From Sorghum bicolor (lineage: Eukaryota; Streptophyta; Magnoliopsida; Poales; Poaceae), in contig NC_012878.2 in assembly GCF_000003195.3 (NCBI RefSeq), positions 42,367,821 through 42,431,820 on the forward strand: 64,000 nucleotides of DNA, in the 5' to 3' direction. The notes under the pieces are model-generated. The model was not told the DNA's origin and ran no database searches. It saw only the letters and a list, made by a program, of their open reading frames with translations. Below, one piece after another: positions 38,401 through 50,400 of the stretch. The first letter of the stretch is position 1. Every line of letters starts with the position of its first letter. The position numbers and the translations under genes were made by a program.

Positions 38401-41400
38401 GTAGGGCGCGTTGGCGGTGTCTCTGGAGGCTGAGGTGGCGGGAAGGTCGCTTGCGTCGTCGTCGTTGGTCTTGCTAGCCATCGTTGAGGGTTGAGGCATA
38501 GCGCCACGTAGGGTTATCGCCGAGCTGCCGACTGGTAATGACGATCAGGTGCCCTAGCCCCTGGAGGCATGGTTGGGCCCCGCATGGATCTAGGGTATTT
38601 GCAGAGCCCGTGGGCTCCGCCATTCGTCCTCGACGATCCTGCGGAGGAGGTGGACTGATGCAACTTCTAGGCCACCGTCAGGGGTGTCATGTTCGGTTTG
38701 GGTGGTTCGCCGCTCGCTGAGCAACACGGCCCCCACTTATAAGATGTGATGAGTTTGCTGTTTCGTTCTCCGTGTCGCCATCCCGATGCTCTTGACTTGG
38801 ACCTTCTTTTCATGCCTTGATGGCCATGAGCCAAGGGAAGTCCCAGTTCATCCACTGGCTCATGGCGGCTTGGGATCACCAGACTGTGGAGCTAACCCAT
38901 GCTCGCAGGGACGCTGACAAGGCAGAACAGACTGCCTCGTACTATCTGGACCAGCTGTTGGAAGATGGTGAAGAGATCAAGGCACTGAAGGAGTGCAGCG
39001 AGCTCTGTCGGAGGGACAACGAGGCGCGCGAGCGGGCCCATGAGCTTCTGTCCTTTGCCGTGGACAGTGAGTCAAAGTTGGCGGCGGAGACTAAGCTCAC
39101 AGCCGTTGAGGTGCAAGCACATTAGGATGTCGCGACGATTGTGTGCCTGCACCAAGGGGGATGATCTGCGTCAAATCGTTGATCAGATTCGTTCGGAACG
39201 CGCCACGGCTCGTCGCGAGCATGACTGGGCTAGTTAGGAGCGCAAAGCTGCCTAGCAGCGGGCTGCTTCCCTCCAGGGCGAGTTGGAAGAGGAGCGAAGC
39301 TGGAAGCAGGATTCCTGTGCTTGGGATGGTGGCATCGGAGTGGGGCCGCAGCGTGGGTTTTGGGGTGCGACTTTTTGCCGTTGATACGGCATCCGACGCC
39401 ATCCTCGGTCCCCACACACTATTGTATTGGCTGGAACTGTGTGCTTCGGTTTCCTATTGCCAAGCCTCCAACCACTTCCGCCTTAGGTTGGGAGGGCCTA
39501 GCTTGTCTTCCCTTCTCACGCCCTCGTGGAACGTGGGAGGGTTCTCACCTAGGACGCGCTTGCGGCTTGCCCTTTTTGGGGATCGACGTGTTCGTGTTCC
39601 GCCTTGGGGTGGTTGCAGGATCGAAGGTGGCCTCGCCGCCGGCCGCTAGGATCTAAGGGGGGGGGGGTCGGTCGCGGATGGAGGCCACGAGGTGCTCTGC
39701 CATCCTGTCGAGCTTGCTGCTCGTGGGGTGTGGAGACGCGAACCGCACCATAGGGCGTCCTACGTGGTTCGTATTTTCACGCGAGCTGAACGGGGGCATC
39801 GCCCAGGTGAGGTTTTCTGGCGAACGACACAATGCTAACCTGCCCGACACTGTTGCGAGCTTGCGCCCTTGGATGTAGCCTGACGCAACCTCGGTTTGCG
39901 CGAGAACGTGCCAACTCCCGTACTGCGGGATGATGCCGTGGTACGGACCCTCCACGTGTGGGGTGGTGGTGGACATCGGGTTCACCATGGGCCTGGGCAT
40001 TTATTGCACGACACTGGGCTTCGCTCCTAGCCGTCGGGCGAAATGAGAATCCCTTCAGGGGATCGGGCGAGGCGGGGACCTCACACAAGTCGTCGGGTGA
40101 GGAGTGGGAGCCCATGGTGTCGGCAAGGCGGGACCCGCACCCTGTTTGTTAGGGAGGGCACGGATCACGTCCCATCCCTTAGACATGGCTGGCTCGATGC
40201 CTTCAGGGGTCGGGCGAGGCGGAACCTACGCCCTAGCCGTTGGGCGGGCCGGGGTTCTCACCGAGGCCTTTTAGGACGTCTTGGGCTTCTCTTTCGAGGG
40301 CCCAAAGCCATGTTTTGGCCATGTTCATGAATCGCCCTAACGACGCCGTTGGCCTGCTAAGGCCTTTCTTCCTGGGCATCCCAAATATTGATACCCGACA
40401 TGTACTGTCTTTTTTTTTTCATCTAGATCTTGTGAGATATCTAGGCTACCCCAACTTGCTTGGAAGCTGGGTTTTGGGATTAAATACCTATTGTTGTATC
40501 TTTAGGGTGAGATTGGCCGAAGAAGTGGAGGTGACAACGTGCTAGAAAGGGAAGGGTATGCCGTTGCTGCCGGTTCTGCATTAGGATTTGTTGCCTTGGG
40601 TGAGTTCCATTTTATGACAAATATTCCTATTGCGTTTTTGAAGTAACATGCTTGCAGAAAAGTAACAAACAGCTTTTCATAGGTCATGGCAATTGTGCAT
40701 TTGAATTCATGGATACTTTCCTAGATCGACTTTTTGAATATATTGGCAGTAAAGAAGTCTACCATGTAAGTTTTGTTTCATAGCCTTATGTGCTTCATAA
40801 ATATAATGTTTCTGTTTCTCTCTTAGGATGTGGAGTCATTAAGGATACACTACTCCTGTACTTTGATTTTTCAGAATATGCCACTTTATGTCTTGTTTCA
40901 TTGATATTATTAAAATTCTACTTTGAGCAGTGGCAAATCATGTAGGCCCCGTTAGGATATTTGTTTCTTGATTTCATGGTAAGTATACCACCTTTAGGAT
41001 ATTTGGTTCTTGATTTCATGATAATTATTTTATTCACAGTTATCATTGGTCCTACAATAGTGATAACATTGTTGCGCAGCTATTAAAATGATGAATCTAT
41101 GGATCCAAATATTTAATTTAACTAATTGAGATCAGGATCTGAAATGTGATACATAAGATGGAGCAAAAGAAACTATTTAGTAACCTCATCATACCTTACA
41201 CTAAATCCAAACTAAAGTAGGTACCAGTGAACATGTTGCACTTCTAAGTGGTCTTGGATGGAATGACCTTGTATTAAATAGTCAAGGTGAATATGCTATA
41301 CAGCTACACTGAACAAGATGCCCCTCAAAGATTGGTTCGAAAGATGCCAGTTTGCAATCTAGGGCAGTTGAGTCGTGTGTGATAGCTACGTGCTAGAAGT

Positions 41401-44400
41401 TTGAGTCTGTGTAATTGCCTCACTCATATTTGGTCCCCGTATGAGTGGGGATCCTGTTGAGGATCGCCCTTTCTCTTTAATACAATGAAACACACCTCTC
41501 CTGTGTGTGTGTGTGTGTTTGTGTGTGTTTTTTAAAATAATAATTGATTTAGCAGCAAGCTGGTAGATATTGGTGATATGTATCCAGTTTGGTAGATATT
41601 TGCAGCAAGCGTTTTCTTCCATAGAGATTGTATCCATTTTGGTGATGGAAGGTGGATAGTGAGCTTCAGTAAGATCTTTACTAAGCTAGGCCTTTAAATG
41701 AGTAAGGGTCCCTTTGGTTGGGCTTTTGAACCTGCTTTTGCTTTTGTAAAAGCCAAAAGCCAACCAAAGGGCCCAAAAGCCACAAGTGCTTTTGCCCAAA
41801 AGCAGCTTTTCTCGTAGTACAAATCCAAAAGCACCTCACCCCCTGCTTTCACTGACTTTTGGGATCCGTTCAGTTTTTTTTCCAAAAGCCACAAGTGACC
41901 AACCAAATGACTTTTGGATTTCTCAAAACCCACATCCCACAGCAGCTTTTCAAAAGCTCGAAGCTCACAGTAGCTTTTCCAAAAGTCACAGCCCAACCAA
42001 ACACACCCTAAGTGACTAACCCCTCTTCACAACAGCACTGAAAGAATGGCTGCTTTGGGGGAGTTATCTTTCCCTCTAACCTCTAACTCGAAATCCGACG
42101 ACGGAAGCTCGGGACGGAGCCGTATGATGCGGCCTATCCCCCTTTCAAAACCGTTTGTCTCTTGTTTGTCTCGGCGAATCCCCGGTGTCTGTTTGGTTGA
42201 CTGCATGAGGGCCAACTTGCACTTTTGGGTGTGTACAGAGAACGGACAGATGCAAAATGAAAATCATATGGCACCCAGTATGGTGCGTGTGCTGGACATT
42301 CTGGCCATTCTTTTTCTTGAGCAATGCAGGAGAGCCATGTGTCATTTCATTTTAAGAAGAAAAAGTACATAAAGGGGCGTGTGTGTGTGAGTGTGGGGGG
42401 GTTAAAACGTCCTAGTACAGACAGCCCCTACCAAAAAGGAAAGAGTCAAGTCATTAATGATCTACGACGAGCGACCTAGCCAAAAGCCTATGCAACGGAT
42501 GGCCCTGCCAAGCACCATAGGGCAGCCTCATTGGCAACCGAATGAAGCAGCACCTCTACGTTAGGCCTAGCACTCTCAAACACAAGCATTTTGGTGCTTC
42601 CATATTTCCCAAGCCGCTAGGATAATAAGGGTATTATAAGGCCTTTGCGCTCAACTCTGGGAACACCCATATAGTACAACACCACCAGCTGGAGAAACGA
42701 TTGTTCATTCCCTGAGGAGCCAAAGCTAGCAGGTTCAGTCTCTCCAAAATTAAGGCCAAGCTGGCCGAGCAAACACACAAGAGACCCGGATGTTTTGGAT
42801 ATTTTCCTCCGCCTAATCAAAAGCGGACACACTGCCGGATGAGGAAGCCCGCGCTTAGCTAGACGATCAGCTGTCCAGCACCTGTTCTTGATAGCCAACC
42901 AAATGAAGAATTTATGATGCAGTGGTGCCCAACTTCTCTAGATGCGCTTCCAAGGTGCAAACCTAATGCTCCAATGAAGAAAGCATTCTACGCTGACTTG
43001 CTGCTATATGGCTCCAAATTGGTTAGCTTCCACCTATGCTGATCAGGGATCTCTGGTTGTAAAACCAAGCCTACCAGATCCCAGATGTATAAATATTCTC
43101 TGAGCACTTGCACAGATAAAGCCCCTCTAATATCTGCAACCCATTGCCTATTATCCAAGGCTTGAGCTACTGTACGTTGTTTCACTGCTTGTTTGGGGAT
43201 CAGCTTACATAAATTCGGTGCTAGTTCAGATAAAGTCCTGCCTTGCAACCATCTATCCAACTAGAACTTGGTTGATTCTCCATTGCCAACTATGGTTTCT
43301 ACTGCAACATTGAGAGGGCCCTAGCCTTTCCTGGCATTTGGATTGGCAAACCTGTGAAGAACGTGATGTATCTGTTTTTTGCGCCCAAAGCCACTTGATG
43401 CGGAGCGCCCAGCCTAGAGCTTCAAGGTTATGAATTCCAAGACCACCATACGTAGGGGACGCTGGACATGCTCCCAAGACAGGAGACAATTTCCACCATT
43501 GCTTTCTCCCTACCCTGCAAAAGAACCCCCTGTGCCGTCTATCAATTGGCTTGATCACCCATTTAGGTAAATCCATATTGATCATAAGATAGATGGGAAT
43601 TGCTGTTAAGACCACTTTAACCATGATCAAACAACCAGACTTGTAACTTCAAGATTTATTCTGATGGAGGGAAATTTGATGGTGCTATAGAGATTTTTTG
43701 TGGGAATGTGTGCTAAACTGTCTATCTCATTATTGGGCCCAACCCTAGAAGGGTGGCTGTATAACAGAGTCATACAAGGGCCTCATGGGCCTACTTATAC
43801 TCACACTCTAACACCCCCCGTAGTCTTAACTACCGTCGCAGCGGAGTTAACAGACTGGACACGAAAACACGGGATACCCTTGGTGAAGATGTCGGCGAAC
43901 TGGGAGGTAGTCGCGACGTGGAGGACTCGAACATCGCCGATGGCGACGCGATCGCGGACGAAATGCAGATCGATCTCCACATGCTTGGTCTTCTGGTGCT
44001 GGACCGGGTTGGTGGAGAGGTACACCGCACTGACGTTGTCGCAGTAGACCAGTGCGCTCTGGGAGAGAGGGCTGTGAAGCTCGGCGAGGAGCTGCCGGAG
44101 CCAGGAAGCCTCAGCCACGCCGTTAGCGATAGCGCGGTACTCCGCCTCGGCACTGGAGCGGGAGACGACCGGCTGGCGCTTGGACAACTAGGACACCAGG
44201 TTGCCGCCTAGGAAGACGGCGTAGCCGGAGGTAGAGCGGCGAGTGTCCGGACACCCGGCCCTGTCGGCGTCAGTGTAGACGACGAGCTCGGTGGAGGACG
44301 ACCGTCGGTGAAGGAGACTGAAGTCTACAGTGCCGCGGAGGTAGCAAAGGATCCGCTTGAGAGTGGTGAGTTGTGGCTCCTGGGGATCATGCATATGGAG

Positions 44401-47400
44401 ACATATCTGCTGAACTGCATAGGTGATGTCCGGCCGGGTGAAGGTGAGATATTGAAGTGCACCGGCAAGACTCCGATAGGCAGTGGGATCTGTCACTGGT
44501 GTACCCTCTTCCTCTGATAGCTTGCCCTGTGTGTCAACTGGAGTGGAGCAGAGCTTGCAGTGAGTCATCCCAGCTCGCTTCAGGATATCAAGAGTGTACT
44601 GCCGCTGGTGAAGAAGTAATCTGGCAGAATGAGGCTCAACAGTGACCCCGAGGAAGTGGTGGAGCGGACCCAGATCATTCATAGCAAACTCCTGCTGAAG
44701 AGAGGCGATGATCCGCCGAAGGAGTGAGTCACTGGTGGCTGTGAGGACAATGTCATCAACATAGTGCAGCAGGTATGCAGTCTCAGGCTCTCAGCGCCAT
44801 GGTGATTGAGGTGACAGATGAACAGAGAAGTGTCTGACTTGGCCTCCACAAACCCCAGAGTCAGTAGAAAGGTAGCAAACTGATGGTTCCGCACCCGGGG
44901 GGCCTGCTTGAGGCCGTAGAGAGACTTGTTGAGCCGACACACCATGTTGGGACGAGAAGAGTCAACAAACCCCGCCGGCTGGCTGTATTAGACTGTCTCA
45001 GTGAGAATGCCTTGGAGGAAGGCATTCTTGACGTCCAGCTGATGCACGGGCCACCCGCGCGTGAGAGCCAGCGAGAGGACCGTGCGGACGGTGGCAGGCT
45101 TCACCACCTGGCTGAAGGTCTCGTCGTAGTCAACACCGGGGCGCTGAGTAAAGCCCCGGAGAACCCAACGAGCCTTGTACCGCTCAAGAGTGCCGTCAGC
45201 CCGGCGCTTGTGGGTCCAGATCCACTTGCCGGTGACGATGTTGGAGCCCGGCGGACGAGGGATCAGATCCCAGGTCTGGTTGGCGAGGAGGGCCGTGTAC
45301 TCCTCTTCCATCGCGCGGCGCCAGTGAGGGTCCAGCAAGGCCTCGCGGACGGAAGAGGGTACCGGGGAGACCTGCGAGTCCCCGGGCATCGTCGCAAGAG
45401 CCCGGGGCTGCAAGGTACCAGCCGTGTGTCGCGTCACCATCGGGTGAACATGACGCGGGTGTCGGTGAAGAAGCGGAGGGTGGTACACTGGCGTCGCGAC
45501 CCGGGTAGCTAGGGGCCTCGGCGGCGGGGTCGGTGTCGCCGGTGGGGAAGACGTCGCCGGTGGCGTAGGTGACCCCGGCGAAGAGGGGGCCACCGGCGTC
45601 GACGGAGGCAGCGGCGCCAGCCGGGCACGTCATTGGTAGACGCGCACCGGCCGGGCGAAGCGTGCCGGTGGGGTCAGAGTCCCTGGTCCGAGTCCCACGA
45701 TGGGGGCACGTCACTGGTAGACGCGCACCGGCTGGGCGAAGCGTGCCGGCAAGGCCGGAGTCGGAGGCGCCGTCCCGGGACCTGTGTCGTGCGCAGGGGC
45801 CGGGCCGGAAGGTGACCCCTCGGGACCCGGGCAGGGTAGAGGCCCCGGGGTGTCACGGACGATCGGCGGCGGAACAGAACCTGCAGGAAACACCGGCAAA
45901 GGTGGCTTGACCACCGGGTCAGTGGGAAACACAGAGGAGAGGTCAAGCTCCAAGGTGGAAGCGGGAGTGGTGGTGGAAAAGGGGAAGACAGACTTATCGA
46001 ACACCACATGACGAGAGATGAGGACTCGACGAGAGGTAAGGTCGTAGCACCGGTACCCCTTGTGATCCGGGGAGTACCCAAGGAAGACACAAAGAGTTGA
46101 ATGGGGAGCCAGCTTGTGAGGAGCGGTGGTAGTGGTGTTCGGGTAACACGCACACCCAAAGACTCGAACGTGATCGTAGTGAGGAGGGGTACCGAAGAGA
46201 GCGTGGTGTGGCATGGGAGCTGGGCAGGCAGCGGAAGGAAGGCGGTTAAGGAGGTAAGTGGAGGTGTGCAAGCTCTCGGCCCAGAAGCGAGTAGGAAGTG
46301 AGGCCTGAAGCAGCAGAGTGCGCACGGTGTTGTTGGTGGTGCGTATCATGCGCTCAGCCTTGCCGTTTTGAGAGGAGGTATACGAGCAAGACATGCGCAA
46401 CTAGACACCGTGAGAGAGAAAGAAGGCGTGGGAGGTGGAGTTATCGAACTCCCGACCATTGTCACACTGGACAGCCTTGACGGTGAGGTCGAACTGTGTG
46501 GACACCCAAGCGAAAACGTGGATAAGCGCGGGGAAAGCATCAGACTTCGCACGTAAAGGAAAAGTCCAGGAATAATGTGAATAATCATGCACCACCACAA
46601 GATAGTACTTGTATCCAGAACTACTGATGACAGGAGATGTCCATAAGTCACGATGTATAAGGTCAAAAATGCGGGCCGCATGAGAAGAACTATGAAAAGG
46701 AAGACGAACATGACGACCCAATTGGCACGCATGACACAAATGCTCATCGTGAGCCCGAGTACATCGAATATCGGAACTACGACTAAGCTGCATTAGGGCA
46801 TCATGTCCAGGATGGTCGAGACGCCGGTGCCAAGTAGTGGAGGTAGTGGTGGCGAAGGCAGCTGACAAAACTGGCGAAGGAGGCAAGGCAGATGCCGGAA
46901 AGCGAAGAGTGTAAAGGGGCCCCGTGCTGTCACATCGGAGCAGAGGACGCTGGGAAGCCAAATCATTCATAGTAAGACCAGAAGAGTCAAACTCCACAGA
47001 ACAAGAATTGTCAGCTGTAAAAAGACGAATTGAAAGAAGGTTGTGAACCATAGAAGGAGCAACAAGAACGTCAGGAAGATGAAAGGAACCATGGGGGCCG
47101 GTGGCACCCACAGGACAGGAAGACAATACCCATTTGCGACCATAATGGACGAAGGGAGAGAGGAAGATGGAGGGTGAATAGAAGAAAGTATACCGGAGTT
47201 AGGAGTGGTGTGGTAAGTAGCCCCAGAGTCGGCGATCCACTCCGACCCAACTGGAGGTGTCAGGGCCATGGTGCTGAAGGAGTGGGCCAAGGCCGCCTGA
47301 TCCCAGCCGGTAGGCCCGGGCCACGTGGACGCAGGTGGTGCCATCCACGGGGTCACAGAGGGAAACCCCGAGGAAGCACCAGCGAGCATGGCCGGCGACG

Positions 47401-50400
47401 GCCGTGGCTCACCATCGGGAGCCTGGAACGGCCACATGGAGATGCGCCCTGACCATGGGTGTGGAAGGATGGCCAGGGTGCACCCCATGGGGGCGGCGGC
47501 GTCGTGTTGCCCCCACGACCTCCTCCACGTCCCCCGCCACGGCGACGGTGGCCGCCACGGCCCTCCCAGACCCGCGCGGCCCGGGGGGAAGAGGACCAAG
47601 AACTGACGACTGTGGTGGCGGGGCAGGACGGGGCGGAGGAGTGGCAGCGGAGCAGTCGAGGACGAGGACCCCGGGGCAAAGGTGGACCCAGGCTGGAGGC
47701 CCTGAGTAAGCTCCTCCATGGCAAGGTCGTCACGGACCTGCATGAAGGTGGGGAAGGGCCGCTGCCGGGTGATCCACGTTCGGAGGTAGGAGTAGCGGTC
47801 ACAGAGCCCGCGAAGGACGTTGAGGACCAAGATACGGTCCTCCACGGGCTAGCCGAGGTCGTCGAGAGAGTTCGCCATGCCCTTTATCCGGCGGCAGAAC
47901 TCGCTGACGGAGAGGTCGCCCTGGACGAAGGTGCGGAAGCTCGCGTCGAGTCGCAGTGCTCGGGCCTCGGCGTTGCCCAGGAACTGGCCCTCAAGCGCCA
48001 GCCAGGCCCCGCGAGCGTGCGGAGTGTTGCAGACGAGGTCGTGGAGGTCGAGGGATCGTCCCGAGGATCCAAGAGAGGACGATGCTGTCGAGACGCAGCC
48101 ACGCGGGGGTCTGGACCACGACCGAGGCGTCGACGAGGACGTGGTCGTCGAGGGCGTAGCCGCGGAGGGTGAGGAGGACCAGATCCCGCCATCGGGCGTA
48201 GGAGGGCGACTCCGGCTCGAGGACGACCGGAACGCGGAGGCACGCGGGGGTCTGGACCACGACCGAGGCGTCGACGAGGACGTGGTCGTCGAGGGCGTAG
48301 CCGCGGAGCGTGAGGAGGACCAGATCCCGCCATCGGGCGTAGGAGGGCGACTCCGGCTCGAGGACGACCGGAACGCGGAGGCGGATGTTCTGGACACCCC
48401 CGGCCTGGTAGTGGAGCTGCGTCACGAGAGGATCAGCCGGATCGTGCCAGAGGACCGCGGTGTGAGCCAGGCGGGGATCGGCCGAGCCAGAGGAGGCCCC
48501 GACCTCGGGTGAGGCAGGGAGGACGAGGAGCTGCTCCGCTTCGGCGATCTGGCGGGCCAAGGCATTGGCCGCATCGCGCTCGCGCTCCCAGGCGATGGTG
48601 GCCTCATGTACACGGACCAAGCCCTCCTTTGCAGCGGCCCGGGCAGTGATGAGGGCGGCGGCGAGGTCGGAGTTGGGCCCCGCTGCGTGGATGTGGGAAG
48701 CCGATGGCGGAGGCGGGGCGGGGAAACGCAGGGTGGGTTGTTGGCGACGGGAGGAGTTGGCGGCCGGCCATGGTGGACGGCAGCGGCGGCGCGCCGGCCA
48801 GGGGCCGGCGGCGTCGCCAACAACAACCCCAGGGAGAAAACCTAAGCTGATACCATGCTAAACTGTCTATTGGGCCCAACCCTAGAAGGGTGGCTGGCCT
48901 CATGTATAACAGAGTCATACAAGGGCCTCATGGGCCTACTCATACTCACACTCTAACAATGTGTACCCCCTCCATCGAGCCCTCTTCTCTGGGACGCTGC
49001 TCGTTCTCCATGTACTGCGATCTCCATTAACTCCAGCGATCTTGGTGGCCTCTGGCTAGGGATGCTGGGTAGGTTGTGGTCCCACTTGGTGGTGGGTGGG
49101 ACGGCGAGGAGTTAGGGGTGCTGCCTGCCGCAGTGGTGGGGGACAGCTGTTGGGCAGGGATGGAGGCAGGGATGTCATGCTCGGAGTGCTTAGCGATGGT
49201 CGTGGTGGAGGCTTGAGACCGGGATCCATGAGGAGGGGGGAGATGGAGGAGGTAAGCTTGTGGGGGATGGGATGTCAGGATGAGAAGGTTATCGCATGAT
49301 GGCTCATATAGCAGCAAATCGGCCTATGCTGCCTTTTTTGTTGGATCCATCAAGTTTGGTTCTTGGAGAAGGATCTGGAAAACCTGGGCTCCTCCCCGCT
49401 GCAGGTTTTTCATCTGGTTGGTGTTCCACAACCGGGTTTGGACAGCTGATCGTTTAGCAAAGAGGAACCTTCCCCATCCTGAGGCTTGTCCATTTTGTGA
49501 TCAAGAAGAAGAAACAATAAATCATTTGTTAGTGGGCTGCGTTTTTGCTCGACAAGTCTGGTTTCTGGTTTTCCAACACTTGGGGCTCCTGCAGTTGGCT
49601 CCACAACCTACGGTGACTCGTTTCTCTGGGTGGTGGAAGAAAACAACTTCTGATGTCCCCAAGGAAGCACGTAAAGGCCTCAATTCCTTGATTATTTTGG
49701 TCGCCTGGGAGATCTGGAAGCACCGTAATACTTGTGTCTTCGACAACATGAGGCCAAATGTTCAGGAAGTCCTTAGGGCCATTAGCTCGGAGGGAGGGAT
49801 TTGGTGCTCAGCGGGGGCATCCAAACTCCAGGAGCTGGTCCTTAGGTTGCCTTCTGAGGCATAGGGTCTAGAGGTTATGGTCGTGTTTTGGCCTCTGAGT
49901 GGCGATTCTGTTTTCAGTTGTACTTTGTGTGGGGGTGTGTGAGTTGTGGGGTATGAGTGTGTTGTTTGGGTCTCTGTGACCTTTGTATGGGTCTCTATGA
50001 CCTTTGTACCTTTTTTTCTTCCTTAATGAAATGACGCGCAGTTCTCCTGCGCTGTTCGAGAAAAAAACAGTAGCATTGCTTGAATTTTCCCACCACACAT
50101 CAAAAAACAACTCTGAAGGCTGTGGACATAATTGTTGGATCCCAAAGTGTTGGAGCAAGTATAACCAAAACTGCCGAGCGAAGACACAAGAAACCAGCAG
50201 ATGGTTAACAGTTTCCTCCTCTTGATCACAGAGGGGGCACTGTGCCGGATGTGGCAGCCCCTGCCTTGCAAGCCGATCAGCCGTCCAACACCTATCATGT
50301 GCCGATGTGTGACCAGCCACATGAAGAAACGACACTTGGGTGGAGCCCAAGATTTCCAGATTCTCTCATATGGGCCAAAAAGAGTGGCTTCTATGAAAAA

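Larger units (their letters stand above)
34100..40399 (+). mobile_element. Gypsy-type large retrotransposon derivative without pol
   Basis: Related LTR-like blocks occur at about 34665-35538 and 39835-40399. Both contain 'gttgcgagcNtgcgcccttgg' (abridged), 'gagaacgtgccaactcc' and 'cgtgtggggtgg', and end 'aaatattgatacccRaca'. A G-rich purine tract lies at 39659-39668. The interior has gag-like and coiled-coil coding but no protease, RT or integrase. The left start and the target duplication could not be fixed. A TRIM sits in the left LTR. Confidence 0.65.
43711..48958 (-). mobile_element. Full-length short-LTR Copia on the minus strand
   Basis: LTRs are 43711-43813 and 48856-48958, 103 bp each, flanked by ATGTG (43706-43710, 48959-48963). 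On the minus strand the primer site TGGTATCAGCTT follows the 5' LTR (48844-48855), and the purine tract 'cggggggtgtt' precedes the 3' LTR. The LTRs differ mainly by two small indels. The polyprotein is homologous over its length to that of the element at 15750. It lies in intron 22, antisense to APC1. Confidence 0.94.

Noticed and set aside
41697..42019. Open frames on both strands rich in Lys/Ser/Pro
   Set aside because: They are readings through the repeated 'ccaaaagc' words of the Harbinger-like MITE.
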